From: CAWEWH01 sp963812775
GTDB taxonomy: Bacteria > Pseudomonadota > Alphaproteobacteria > Rhizobiales > Beijerinckiaceae
Assembly (NCBI GenBank): GCA_963812775.1
Contig: CAWEWH010000005.1
Location: 310,001 to 374,000, forward strand
Length of the DNA stretch: 64,000 nucleotides
Direction: 5' to 3'
The translations under genes and the position numbers were made by a program. The notes beneath the pieces were generated by a model. It did not search any database, had not been told where the DNA came from, and saw only the letters and a list, made by a program, of their open reading frames with translations. Below, piece after piece: positions 51,014 to 59,614 of this stretch (within the stretch, counting starts at the first letter, position 1; each line of letters opens with the position of its first letter).

Positions 51014-51637
51014 CTACTTTGGCTGCACGTAGATGTTGATGGCGAGGTTCTCGTCGCCGGGGCCGCTCGGATCGCTCGCATATTCCTCGATGAAAGCGTC
51101 CTTCACAGTGATCCCCTTGGCGTCGAGATAAGCGGTAATCGCCTCGTAGGTATTGTCGATGTCGTCGTAGGGCGCCTTGTGCGTGAACCGCAGCGACTTG
51201 CCGGAGATCGTCACGCCGAAGCGGATGTCCGGCGTGAGCGACGGGGTGCCGTCGGGTGCCTTCTCGATCGGCACCATGGCCTGGAAGCTGAAATTGCTGT
51301 CATCGGTTTCCAGGAAGACGGTGAGCGGGCGTCCGGCCGGCTTGATGCCGGCCTTTTTCAGTTCATCGGCAATCTTCTTGAAACTGTCGAAAATCGTCTT
51401 GAAGCCGTCGTCCCAGTTGCTCTTGCCGGTCAGGATGGCGGCCGGCCTTCCGGGAAGCTCGACCTCGTCGATATTGCCGGCGTCGCTCGGGCTTGGCAGC
51501 AGCGTCGGCAGGTCGACCGGGATGCCGCTCAGGCCGGGAGCCTGACTGCCCGATGTTTGCGCAATGGCCGCCCCCGCAAGGAGGCCAAAGGCCAATATCG
51601 GGCCGGCGAAGACTTGCAGGACCGGACGCCAAGCCAT
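51014..51637 (-). CDS. Secreted GyrI-like domain protein
   Basis: 207 residues from ATG 51637, beginning with a signal peptide (MAWRPVLQVFAGPILAFGLL, then AGAAIAQ). The mature part is a GyrI-like (SOUL/heme-binding-like) small-molecule binding domain: KSNWDDGFKTIFDSFKKIAD, GRPLTVFLETDDSNFSFQAM, VPIEKAP, ITAYLDAKGITVKDAFIEEY and NLAINIYVQPK. Periplasmic, ligand unknown. Convergent with the MBL gene, 3 bases apart. Confidence 0.8.
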   Translation of the reverse strand: MAWRPVLQVFAGPILAFGLLAGAAIAQTSGSQAPGLSGIPVDLPTLLPSPSDAGNIDEVELPGRPAAILTGKSNWDDGFKTIFDSFKKIADELKKAGIKPAGRPLTVFLETDDSNFSFQAMVPIEKAPDGTPSLTPDIRFGVTISGKSLRFTHKAPYDDIDNTYEAITAYLDAKGITVKDAFIEEYASDPSGPGDENLAINIYVQPK

Positions 51638-51729
51638 TGCTTCAATCTCCGCGGGTTGGACCGGAAGTCTACGGTGAATCTGCCGTCTTCGCGAGAGGAA
51701 GGAATGCAAGCCGCTGAGGAACCCTGGTC

Positions 51730-51806
51730 CTAGTGTGCTGAATTTGAGTTCGCTACATCGTTTGGATCAGGAACCGAGCGAACTTCAAATTCAAAAAGCA
51801 CACTAG
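51730..51806. repeat. 77-bp palindromic element A
   Basis: Begins CTAGTGTGCT and ends AGCACACTAG; the arms continue GAATTTGAGTTCGCT against AGCGAACTTCAAATTC, with a 5-base insertion in the right arm. An imperfect hairpin with a stem of about 25 bp, lying in the gap before dapF. Confidence 0.85.
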
Positions 51807-51818
51807 AATCAATCTTTT

Positions 51819-51895
51819 CTAGTGTGGCTTATGATTCCGAAATTCGCTCCGAGGCCTCCATCGATATGTGGCGAATTTCGGAATCGCCACACTAG
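51819..51895. repeat. 77-bp palindromic element B
   Basis: Begins CTAGTGTGGC and ends GCCACACTAG; arms GATTCCGAAATTCGC / GCGAATTTCGGAATC with a 4-base insertion in the left arm. Same length and same CTAGTGTG/CACACTAG ends as element A but different inner arms. The two are 12 bases apart. Confidence 0.85.
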
Positions 51896-51959
51896 CGGGC
51901 CGAAGACTTCGCGCTTTGCCTCGATTCGGCTCATATACGCGCGGCAAGACTTGTGACCG

Positions 51960-52829
51960 ATGAGCGTCCTCGACCATCGCCCCTTCCTCAAGATGAACGG
52001 CCTCGGCAACGAGATCGTCATCGTCGACTTGCGCGGCGAGCGGCACGTGGTCACCGCGGCCGAGGCCCGCGCCATCGCGGCCGACCCCCGCTCCGCCTTC
52101 GACCAGCTCATGGTGCTGCACGATCCGCACTCGCGCGGCGCCGACGCCTTCATGCGCATCTACAACACCGACGGATCGGAATCGGCTGCTTGCGGCAACG
52201 GCACACGCTGTGTCGCCTGGATGCTGGCCCGCGACGGCGGCAAGGACGCGCTCCTGCTCGAGACCGGCGCCGGGCTGCTGCCGACGGCACGCATCGACGA
52301 CAGGCGGTTCACCGTCGACATGGGCGCGCCCAAGCTGCGTTGGGACGAAATCCCCCTGGCCGAGCCGTTTCACGACACGCGCACCATCGAATTGCAGATC
52401 GGACCCATCGACGCGCCGGTGCTCCATTCGCCTTCCGCCGTCGGCATGGGCAATCCGCATGCCATCTTCTGGGTGGATGACGTGGACGCCCACGACCTCG
52501 CCCGGCTCGGGCCGCTCCTCGAGAACCATCCGATCTTTCCGGAGCGGGCCAATATCTCGCTCGCCGCGGTGCGCGCCCGCGACCATATCGTGCTGCGCGT
52601 GTGGGAGCGCGGCGCCGGCCTCACCAAGGCTTGCGGTTCCGGCGCCTGCGCCGCCCTCGTGGCGGCCGTGCGCAAGGAGTACACGGATCGCAGCGCCAAG
52701 GTCACGCTGCCGGGCGGCGATCTCCATATCGAATGGCGCGAGCGCGACAGCCACGTGCTCATGTCGGGTCCGATCGAGCTCGAGCACGAGGGGCGCCTGT
52801 CGCCGGCGCTCTTCGCGGGAGCCGCCTGA
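51960..52829 (+). CDS. dapF: Diaminopimelate epimerase
   Basis: 289 residues: FLKMNGLGNEIVIVDLRG, IYNTDGSESAACGNGTRCVA with the first catalytic Cys, GMGNPHAIFWVDDV, and WERGAGLTKACGSGACAALV with the second. Interconverts LL- and meso-diaminopimelate for lysine and peptidoglycan synthesis. ATG 51960; the stop overlaps the mtaB start by one base. The upstream gap carries two palindromic elements. Confidence 0.97.
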   Translation: MSVLDHRPFLKMNGLGNEIVIVDLRGERHVVTAAEARAIAADPRSAFDQLMVLHDPHSRGADAFMRIYNTDGSESAACGNGTRCVAWMLARDGGKDALLLETGAGLLPTARIDDRRFTVDMGAPKLRWDEIPLAEPFHDTRTIELQIGPIDAPVLHSPSAVGMGNPHAIFWVDDVDAHDLARLGPLLENHPIFPERANISLAAVRARDHIVLRVWERGAGLTKACGSGACAALVAAVRKEYTDRSAKVTLPGGDLHIEWRERDSHVLMSGPIELEHEGRLSPALFAGAA

Positions 52830-54169
52830 TGGGCGTCGAGATCGTGACCTTCGGGTGCCGCTTGAACAGCGCCGAGTCCGAAGTGATGCGTCGCCACGCC
52901 GGCCAGCGCCACGACCTCGTCATCGTCAACACTTGCGCGGTGACGGCCGAGGCGACGCGCCAGGCGCGCCAAGCGATCCGCCGGCTGCGCCGCACGCGGC
53001 CGGAGGCGCGCATCGTCGTCACCGGCTGCGCCGCCCAGGTCGAGCCGGGAGGCTTTGCGGCCATGCCGGAAGTCGACCACGTGATCGGCAACGCCGAGAA
53101 GCTCGAGGCCGGCACCTGGTCGGCGCTTCTCGCCGCGACGCCGAGCGCCGGGACGAAGAGCCGCGTCGGCGACATCATGACCGTCAAGGAGACGGCGCCG
53201 CATCTGCTCGATGGCGTTGCCGGCCGCGCCCGCGCCTTCCTGCAAGTGCAGAACGGCTGCGACCATCGCTGCACCTTTTGCATCATCCCGTTCGGGCGCG
53301 GCAATTCGCGTTCCGTCCCCATGGGCGCGGTGGTCGACGACGTGCGCCGCCTTGTCGACAACGGCATCATGGAGGTTGTCGTCACCGGCGTCGACATCAC
53401 GAGTTACGGGCGCGACCTGCCGGGCACGCCGAGCCTCGGCACTTTGGTGAAGCAGATCCTGAAGCACGTGCCGGAGCTCAAGCGCCTGCGGCTCTCGTCC
53501 ATCGACTCCGTCGAGGCTGACGCCACACTGCTCGATGCCATCGCGACCGAGCCGCGCCTCATGCCGCACCTGCATTTATCGTTGCAGGCCGGCGACGATC
53601 TCATTCTGAAGCGCATGAAGCGCCGGCATCTGCGCGGCCATGCGATCGACTTCTGCGCGCAAGTGCGGGCGCTACGCCCCGGTATGGTGTTCGGGGCCGA
53701 CCTCATCGCCGGCTTTCCGACCGAGACGGAGGCGATGTTCCAGCGCTCCCTCGATCTCGTCGAGGAATGCGGGCTGGCGCACCTGCATGTCTTCCCGTTC
53801 TCGCCGCGCCCCGGCACCCCGGCCGCCAAGATGCCGCAGCTGTCGCGCGAGGTGGTGAAAGAGCGGGCGTGGCGCTTGCGTGCCATGGGCGACGCGGCGC
53901 TTCACCAGCATCTCGACGCACAAATCGGTCGACGCCATCGCGTGCTTATCGAGAGCGACACGCTGGGGAGAACAGAAGGATACACCGCGGTGCATCTACA
54001 GGCCGGTTCTGCCAGAGGACTTCTCGACGTTACCGTTGCAAGCCACAACGGACGAGAATTGCTCGCGAGCGGGGATCACGGATCCGTTGCATCGCCGTCA
54101 CGTCCCGCCGCGGCGAGCGCCGAAATCAGGTCGGACAGCCGGCCGACCGCTTGGGCTACTGCGACGTGA
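52829..54169 (+). CDS. mtaB: tRNA t6A37 methylthiotransferase MtaB
   Basis: 446 residues. N-terminal MTTase domain with TFGCRLNSAESEVM, VNTCAVTAEATRQARQAIRR and VTGCAAQ (first Fe-S cysteines). Radical SAM domain with QNGCDHRCTFCIIPFGRGNS (CxxxCxxC), then VVVTGVDITSYG and DLIAGFPTETEAMF. A C-terminal TRAM-like part follows (HRVLIESDTLGRTEGYTAVH). It adds methylthio to t6A37 of ANN-decoding tRNAs. The last 30 or so residues are unusual and overlap the convergent NTF2-like gene, so the true stop may be earlier, with a frameshift near the end. Coupled to dapF. Confidence 0.93.
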   Translation: MGVEIVTFGCRLNSAESEVMRRHAGQRHDLVIVNTCAVTAEATRQARQAIRRLRRTRPEARIVVTGCAAQVEPGGFAAMPEVDHVIGNAEKLEAGTWSALLAATPSAGTKSRVGDIMTVKETAPHLLDGVAGRARAFLQVQNGCDHRCTFCIIPFGRGNSRSVPMGAVVDDVRRLVDNGIMEVVVTGVDITSYGRDLPGTPSLGTLVKQILKHVPELKRLRLSSIDSVEADATLLDAIATEPRLMPHLHLSLQAGDDLILKRMKRRHLRGHAIDFCAQVRALRPGMVFGADLIAGFPTETEAMFQRSLDLVEECGLAHLHVFPFSPRPGTPAAKMPQLSREVVKERAWRLRAMGDAALHQHLDAQIGRRHRVLIESDTLGRTEGYTAVHLQAGSARGLLDVTVASHNGRELLASGDHGSVASPSRPAAASAEIRSDSRPTAWATAT

Positions 54170-54540
54170 TTGTGATAGTCCCGAGAAGCCATGATCAGAC
54201 CATCGCGCACCCTCGAGACTTGGATATTCGAGACATGGAACGACCGGCCGGTCGTGGTGACAATTCCATCGTAGTCCCATTCGACGACGATCACCTCCGG
54301 ATCGCCCGTCTCGTGCACGACGATGTTGCGAGGGCGAAGCTTCAGCGGCTGACCCGCCATCGCACCGAAGTAGCTTTGAATTGCGTTCCTTCCCTCGAGG
54401 CGCCTCGGCGTCGGGAGGGCGAAAGGATACTCGATCACTGCTTCATCGGCATATAGACTATGAAGCTCCTGCCAATGTCGGTTCGAAATACCGTCGAGCA
54501 GGCGTTCGAGGACTTGTCGCGGGGTGGCTGATTTCGGCAT
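54076..54540 (-). CDS. SnoaL/NTF2-like protein
   Basis: 154 residues of a nuclear transport factor 2 fold: TPRQVLERLLDGISNRHWQE, LHSLYADEAVIEYPFALPTP, EGRNAIQSYFGAMAGQPLKL, RPRNIVVHETGDPEVIVVEW and GRSFHVSNIQVSRVRDGLIM. GGAG lies before ATG 54540. Such proteins bind or isomerise small hydrophobic ligands; function here unknown. Its 3' 94 bases overlap the 3' end of mtaB on the other strand. Confidence 0.8.
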   Translation of the reverse strand: MPKSATPRQVLERLLDGISNRHWQELHSLYADEAVIEYPFALPTPRRLEGRNAIQSYFGAMAGQPLKLRPRNIVVHETGDPEVIVVEWDYDGIVTTTGRSFHVSNIQVSRVRDGLIMASRDYHNHVAVAQAVGRLSDLISALAAAGRDGDATDP

Positions 54541-54596
54541 GGGCACTCCTTGCGCGCATATTGTAGCGCGGCCAGGCGCAGCGGCCGAACCAGCCT

Positions 54597-55322
54597 TCAA
54601 GGTAGTTCCGCCGCGCCAGCCCCCAATTCGCACATCGCCAACATCTCCTGCATGTGCGCCGGCACCGGCGCCTCGACGGAAATCGCCTCGCGCTTGGGAT
54701 AGAGGGGGACGCTGACGGCGCGGGCGAGGAGATGCAGTCCCGGTCCGCCTTGGCGCGGCGCCGACCCGTAGACGGTGTCGCCGACGATCGGCCAGCCGCT
54801 GGCGGCGCAATGCACGCGCAGCTGATGCGTGCGCCCGGTGATGGGCGTGAGCGCAAGCCACGCGAGACCGGGAGCCCGGCCCAAGACGCGCCATTCGGTT
54901 CTGGCTGGCTGGCCGTGCGCATCGGGCTTCATCCACCAGCCGCGCGTCGCATCCTTGCGTCCAAGCGGCACGTCGATTGCGCCTGCATCCTCGGCCGGGC
55001 CGCCCTCGACCACGGCCCAATAGGTCTTGCCGACCAGATTCTGCTTGAACAGCTTGCCGAGCGTCTCAAGCGCCTGGCGATGCCGGCCGAGCACCAGACA
55101 GCCCGAGGTGTCGCGGTCGAGCCGGTGCGCCAGGCCGGGCGGCCGCGGCAGGCCGAAACGCAGCACGTCGAAGGCGTCCTCGAGCGAGGGATTGTTCTTC
55201 CAGGCGGCGCTGCTTGGGCCGCGATGCACCGGAACGCCGGCCGGCTTGTCGACGACCAGCATCAAAGCGTCGCGGTAGAGCACCCGCCGCGCCAATTCGT
55301 CCCGCAACTCTTCCTCGCTCAT
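54597..55322 (-). CDS. RluA-family pseudouridine synthase
   Basis: 241 residues from ATG 55322 (MSEEELRDELARRVLYRDAL). Motif I MLVVDKPAGVPVH, the catalytic-Asp motif II GLAHRLDRDTSGCLVLG, motif III ITGRTHQLRVHCAASGWPIV GD. No S4 domain, so closer to TruC/RluA-type enzymes than RluD. It isomerises uridines in rRNA or tRNA; the site is not readable. Divergent from ftsY. Confidence 0.9.
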   Translation of the reverse strand: MSEEELRDELARRVLYRDALMLVVDKPAGVPVHRGPSSAAWKNNPSLEDAFDVLRFGLPRPPGLAHRLDRDTSGCLVLGRHRQALETLGKLFKQNLVGKTYWAVVEGGPAEDAGAIDVPLGRKDATRGWWMKPDAHGQPARTEWRVLGRAPGLAWLALTPITGRTHQLRVHCAASGWPIVGDTVYGSAPRQGGPGLHLLARAVSVPLYPKREAISVEAPVPAHMQEMLAMCELGAGAAELP

Positions 55323-55374
55323 GCGGTTCGGGCTATCGAGAGCCCCCGTGAAGCGCAAGGGCACCCTCGCCGGC

Positions 55375-56328
55375 ATGAGCACGACCGAGACCCCGAATCC
55401 GCGCGAAAGCTGGTGGCGGCGCCTCAAGGGCGGCCTCGCCCGCACCTCGCAGTCGCTCGCCGGCGGCATCACGGAGCTGTTCACCAAGCGCAAGCTCGAT
55501 GCCGCAGCCTTGGGCGAACTCGAGGACATCCTGATCAAGGCCGATCTCGGCCTCGATACCGCCCAGCGCATCGTCGAAGCGGTGCGGGCCGGGCGCTACG
55601 AACGCGAGATCTCGCCTGAGGAGGTGCGCGCCATCCTGGCGGCCGAGGTCGAGAAAGTGCTGGCCCCGGTCGCGAGGCCCCTCGTCGTCGAGCGTGCCAA
55701 GCGGCCGTTCGTCATCCTGGTGGCCGGGGTCAACGGCTCCGGCAAGACCACGACCATCGGCAAGCTGGCGCAGAAATTCCGTGGTGACGGCATGGCCGTC
55801 GTGCTGGCGGCGGGTGACACGTTCCGGGCCGCCGCCATCGATCAGCTCAAAGTCTGGGCCGACCGCACCGGCGCCGCCTTCGTGGCCCGGCCCGAGGGAT
55901 CGGATGCCGCGGGCCTCGCCTTCGACGCCTTGCAGGCGGCGCGGGAGGCGCGGACGGACGTGCTCATCGTCGACACGGCAGGCCGGCTGCAGAACAAGGC
56001 CGGGCTCATGGGCGAGCTCGACAAGATCGTGCGGGTCATGAAGAAGCTCGACCCGGAGGCGCCGCATGCGGTGCTGCTCGTCCTCGACGCCACCACCGGC
56101 CAGAATGCGATCGGGCAAGTCGACATGTTCGGCAAGACGGCCGGTGTCACCGGCCTCGTCATGACCAAGCTCGACGGCACGGCGCGCGGCGGCATCCTCG
56201 TCGCCATCGCGGCGACATTCGGCCTGCCGGTCCACTATATCGGGGTCGGCGAGGGGGTCGACGACCTCGAGACTTTCGCGGCCAAGGATTTCGCCCGCGC
56301 CATAGCCGGGCTAGAAGGGCGGACATGA
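55375..56328 (+). CDS. ftsY: SRP receptor FtsY
   Basis: 317 residues from ATG 55375 (MSTTETPNPRESWWRRLKGG); an ATG at 55321 would add 18 residues and overlap the divergent gene. NG domain: VILVAGVNGSGKTTTIGKLA, DTFRAAAIDQLKVWADRTGA, VLIVDTAGRLQNKAGLMGEL, TKLDGTARGGILVAIA and YIGVGEGVDDLETF. A short charged A domain precedes it. The membrane-bound GTPase partner of Ffh. Its stop overlaps yciB (ATGA). Confidence 0.97.
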   Translation: MSTTETPNPRESWWRRLKGGLARTSQSLAGGITELFTKRKLDAAALGELEDILIKADLGLDTAQRIVEAVRAGRYEREISPEEVRAILAAEVEKVLAPVARPLVVERAKRPFVILVAGVNGSGKTTTIGKLAQKFRGDGMAVVLAAGDTFRAAAIDQLKVWADRTGAAFVARPEGSDAAGLAFDALQAAREARTDVLIVDTAGRLQNKAGLMGELDKIVRVMKKLDPEAPHAVLLVLDATTGQNAIGQVDMFGKTAGVTGLVMTKLDGTARGGILVAIAATFGLPVHYIGVGEGVDDLETFAAKDFARAIAGLEGRT

Positions 56329-56996
56329 CCCACGCACGCCCGCACCTGAACCCCCTCTTGAAGCTGCTCCTGGAGCTGGGGCCGCTCGGCGTGTTCTTCG
56401 TCGGCAATTTCTGGCCGGCGGTCTTTACGCCGATCATGCGGCTCATCGTGTCGCCCGAGATTCTCGCCAGCGAGCGGATCGGCATCTTCACGGCGACCGC
56501 CATGTTCATGCCGGCGACGGTTATTGCCCTCGCGGTGCATTACTGGCTGGTCAAGAAGCTGCCCATCATGCCGCTGGTCTCGGGCGCCGTGGTGCTCGTC
56601 TTCGGCTCGCTGACGCTGATCCTGCGCGACGATCTGTTCATCAAGCTCAAGCCGACCATCGTCAATTCGCTGTTCGGCGCCGTGCTGCTCGGCGGTCTGG
56701 CCTTCGGGCGGCCGCTGCTTTCGGTCGTGCTCGACAGCGTCTTCGAGCTGACGCACGAAGGCTGGCGCAAGCTCACCTTCCGATGGGGGGTGTTCTTCTT
56801 CTGCCTCGCCGTTCTCAACGAGGTGATCTGGCGGACCCAGACGACGGATTTCTGGGTCGCCTTCAAGGCCTGGGGCATCATGCCCATCACGCTGATCTTC
56901 GCGCTCGCCCAGACGCCCTTGATGCTCCGCTATGCCAAGCCGGAGGGCGCCGCCCCCGAGGAGTCGCAGACGCGCAGCACCTCGCTGATCGAGTGA
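56325..56996 (+). CDS. yciB: Inner membrane-spanning protein YciB (IspZ/septation protein A)
   Basis: 223 residues, about six membrane helices. LNPLLKLLLELGPLGVFFVG, NFWPAVFTPIMR, LKPTIVNSLFGAVLLGGLAF, LTFRWGVFFFCLAVLNEVIW and RTQTTDFWVAFKAWGIMPIT are the conserved YciB blocks. It affects cell envelope and septation. Coupled to ftsY by a 4-base overlap. Its stop lies one base from that of the convergent GFA-family gene. Confidence 0.93.
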   Translation: MTHARPHLNPLLKLLLELGPLGVFFVGNFWPAVFTPIMRLIVSPEILASERIGIFTATAMFMPATVIALAVHYWLVKKLPIMPLVSGAVVLVFGSLTLILRDDLFIKLKPTIVNSLFGAVLLGGLAFGRPLLSVVLDSVFELTHEGWRKLTFRWGVFFFCLAVLNEVIWRTQTTDFWVAFKAWGIMPITLIFALAQTPLMLRYAKPEGAAPEESQTRSTSLIE

Positions 56997-56997
56997 C

Positions 56998-57421
56998 TCA
57001 ACGCGGCCCCGCCGCGGGCTCGCGGCGCGGCGGCGTCTCGGCGAACGAGGGCAGATCGTCCTTGGGGTCGTACCAGCTCGCGCCCTGCGACCGCCAGATG
57101 TGAGCGCGCGGCCGCTGCTCGACGCCCGCATCGACGCATCCCATTCTCAGGATGATCTCCGGCTCGGCGACCCATTCGGCGATGAGCTGGGAGCCGCACT
57201 GCGAGCAGAAGCGCCGCCACTTGCCGGGCGAGGAACTCGTAACCCGAGAGCTTGTCGGCGCCGCGCAGCCAGCGGAAATCCTTGCGCGCCACCCGCGCCG
57301 TCGTCGAGAACGCCGCGCCATGCGCCTTGCGGCAGGTGCGGCAATGGCAATGCCCCATGGGGCCGGTGAGGTCGCCGGCTTCGTACGCGATGGCGCCGCA
57401 AAGGCAGCTTCCGGAGATCAT
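56998..57421 (-). CDS. GFA/CENP-V family zinc protein (one frameshift)
   Basis: Starts MISGSCLCGAIAYEAGDLTG, then GHCHCRTCRKAHGAAFSTTA and FRWLRGADKLSGYEF, the GFA domain with Zn ligands in CLCG and CHCRTC. Near 57225 the frame shifts one base and resumes GKWRRFCSQCGSQLIAEWVA, with the last Zn cysteines, then AHIWRSQGASWYDPKDDLPS to the stop at 56998. About 140 residues. The family is annotated as S-(hydroxymethyl)glutathione synthase-like; most members are uncharacterised. Confidence 0.85.
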
Positions 57422-57437
57422 GGCGCGCTCCCTCGTG

Positions 57438-58778
57438 TCAGGCCGGCGATGCAGCCGCAAGCTCAGTTTTCGCTCTGACGCTCGAATCAACCGGCGTGTA
57501 GATGGCGATCGTCTGGGCGCGGCCGCGCAGGCGCTCGCTGCCGAGCGCGCGCCAGCGCGTCAAATCCTCCTTGGCGGCGACGAGCGCCTCATGCGAGACG
57601 AGCATCGGCACGCGATGATCCTTGGTCGCCTGCTCCAGGCGATGCGCCACGTTGACGGCGTCGCCCAAGACGGTGAATTCGAGCCGGGCATCGTCGCCGA
57701 TGGCGCCCACGAAGGCCTCGCCGAAATGAATGCCGACGCCGACCGCGACCGGCGCCTCGCCGGCCGTCATACGCTCTTCCGTCCATTGCGCGATGCTCGT
57801 GAGGATGGCCTTGCCGCAGCGGATGGCGCGGGCCGCGTCGTCGGGCTTCGACTCGACGATGCCGAACACCAGGAAGGCGCCGTCGCCCACGAACTTGTCG
57901 ATGACGCCGCCATGGGTGTTTGCCGCCTGCATCACCCGATGCCGGAAGGCACCGATGAAGGCGCTGAGCGCATTGGGGCCGAGCGTCTCCTCCATGGCGG
58001 TGGAGTTGCGGATATCGACGAACAACAGCGCCACGGCGCTGCGCTGACCGGTCTTCAGCGCGTCGATGCGACCCGCGGCGAGCACGGGGGCGAGCTCGGC
58101 CGGCAGGTAGCGCCCGAGCGCCACGCGCCGCTCCGTCTCGGTGACGGCGCGCAGCAGGATGCCGCGTCCCCACACCGCGATGCCGGCCATGATGAGGGCA
58201 ACGAGGGTGATCATGGTGAGGCGGACGCTGTTGGGCTCCCAGCCGAAAAACGGAGGCGCGCTCGCGGCCTGCCGGGCTCTTTCCTCGCCGCCGCTGTAGC
58301 CCGCGGCCAGCACGACGCCGATCAGGGCGACGATGTAGATGACGGCCGTGAACAGCTGCAGGCGCGGCCGAAAGCGCAGCAGGTTGGCGGCGAGCGCGAT
58401 CGGTATGACCCACACGGCCGGCACCAGTGTGAAGAAGTTTCCGGCGAGCTCGGCAGCGCTGAGCGTGACCCACACATTGCCCGAGATCAGCAACGCGTCG
58501 GCCGTCGTGGTCACATACGCGAAGCTCGGCCAGTAAAGGCCGCGCCGCGCCACGAGGAAGCCGACGAGGCCGACGCCGAAGAAAATCCACAACGTGATGC
58601 GGGCCACCTTGAGCTGCTTGGTGATGGCCGGCGTGTCGGGTAGGTCGAAGGTAATGATGAAGACGAGGATGAGCAGCGTTGCGGCCGCCGCCATGCGGGC
58701 GATGCCGGCCCACCGTTCGGCCGCCAGGTCGGCCCTGTAAAGCAGCGCCTCGCCGGGATCCCAGTCGCCAGCCGCCAT
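57438..58778 (-). CDS. Membrane-bound adenylate/guanylate cyclase
   Basis: 446 residues from ATG 58778. About six membrane helices (MAAAATLLILVFIITFDLPD; LWIFFGVGLVGFLVA; VWVIPIALAANLL; LFTAVIYIVALIGVVLAAGY; LTMITLVALIMAGIAVWG) precede a class III cyclase domain: VALLFVDIRNSTAMEE and VIDKFVGDGAFLVFG with the metal aspartates, then GVGIHFGEAFVGAIGDDARL and EFTVLGDAVNVAHRLE. ATP or GTP selectivity is not certain. Downstream of the ccm genes, so perhaps cotranscribed. Confidence 0.9.
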   Translation of the reverse strand: MAAGDWDPGEALLYRADLAAERWAGIARMAAAATLLILVFIITFDLPDTPAITKQLKVARITLWIFFGVGLVGFLVARRGLYWPSFAYVTTTADALLISGNVWVTLSAAELAGNFFTLVPAVWVIPIALAANLLRFRPRLQLFTAVIYIVALIGVVLAAGYSGGEERARQAASAPPFFGWEPNSVRLTMITLVALIMAGIAVWGRGILLRAVTETERRVALGRYLPAELAPVLAAGRIDALKTGQRSAVALLFVDIRNSTAMEETLGPNALSAFIGAFRHRVMQAANTHGGVIDKFVGDGAFLVFGIVESKPDDAARAIRCGKAILTSIAQWTEERMTAGEAPVAVGVGIHFGEAFVGAIGDDARLEFTVLGDAVNVAHRLEQATKDHRVPMLVSHEALVAAKEDLTRWRALGSERLRGRAQTIAIYTPVDSSVRAKTELAAASPA

Positions 58779-58867
58779 GCGTCCCTCCCCGACAACGGAT
58801 AGCAGACGAGAGCGCGCGGACCTAGTTGCGCGAGACGCTCCGCCTTCCCTCGTCTGTCGTCTGCCGT

Positions 58868-59455
58868 CTACTTCGCGGCCTTGGCGATGGCCTCCGCGAG
58901 GGTGGTGCGCATCGCCTCTTCGCTGAGCGGTCCGACGTGCTTGTGGCGGATGATGCCGTCGCGGCTGACCACGAAGGTCTCGGGCACGCCGTAGACCCCC
59001 CAATCGATGGCCGAGCGGCCGCTGCCGTCGACGCCGACCGCCGCGAACGGATTGCCGAGCGCGCCGAGGAAGCGGCGGGCATTCTCGGCATTGTCCTTGT
59101 AGTTGATGCCGACGAGCCTGACGCGCGGATCGGCCGCCAGCGTCGCGAGCAGCGGATGCTCGACGCGGCACGGCGCGCACCACGACGCCCACACATTCAC
59201 CACCGTGACCTTGTCGCCCTTGAGATCGGCGGCCGCGAGCCCCGGCACGGCGGCACCGTCCCGGGTGAGGCCTTGCAGCGCCGGCAGGGAGAAATCCGGC
59301 ACCGGACGGCCGATGAGGGCCGAGGGCAGGCGCGAAGGATCGCCGGCAAACAGGCGGATGAAGAACAGCGCGGCGAGCGCCAGGAAAATGACGAGCGGCA
59401 GGACGACGAGGATGCGGCGGGAGCGCGGCGGACGCTCGTCGGCGGCGAATGTCAT
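58868..59455 (-). CDS. ccmG: Thiol:disulfide interchange protein DsbE/CcmG
   Basis: 195 residues: one N-terminal membrane anchor (ILVVLPLVIFLALAALFFIR) and a periplasmic thioredoxin fold with VNVWASWCAPCRVEHPLLAT (CAPC active site), GINYKDNAENARRFL and GVYGVPETFVVSRDGIIRH. It reduces apocytochrome c cysteines before haem attachment. Directly follows ccmD (gap 6 bases). Confidence 0.95.
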   Translation of the reverse strand: MTFAADERPPRSRRILVVLPLVIFLALAALFFIRLFAGDPSRLPSALIGRPVPDFSLPALQGLTRDGAAVPGLAAADLKGDKVTVVNVWASWCAPCRVEHPLLATLAADPRVRLVGINYKDNAENARRFLGALGNPFAAVGVDGSGRSAIDWGVYGVPETFVVSRDGIIRHKHVGPLSEEAMRTTLAEAIAKAAK

Positions 59456-59461
59456 GCGGCG

Positions 59462-59614
59462 CTACCGGCGCGGACGCCGCGGCGCCCCGCGCGCCTCGAG
59501 CGCGGCGAGCGCCAGGCGCTGACGGCGCCAGTCGACGATGGCGTGAACGACAAGCCCTGCCACCACGATGGCGGTGGCGCCGTAGGCCGAGGCGATATAA
59601 CCCCAGTGCTGCAT
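59462..59614 (-). CDS. ccmD: Haem exporter protein CcmD
   Basis: 50 residues: MQHWGYIASAYGATAIVVAG, then LVVHAIVDWRRQRLALAALE. One membrane helix followed by a basic tail, the CcmD pattern. It assists release of holo-CcmE in cytochrome c maturation. The ATG (59614) overlaps the stop of ccmC. Confidence 0.88.
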   Translation of the reverse strand: MQHWGYIASAYGATAIVVAGLVVHAIVDWRRQRLALAALEARGAPRRPRR

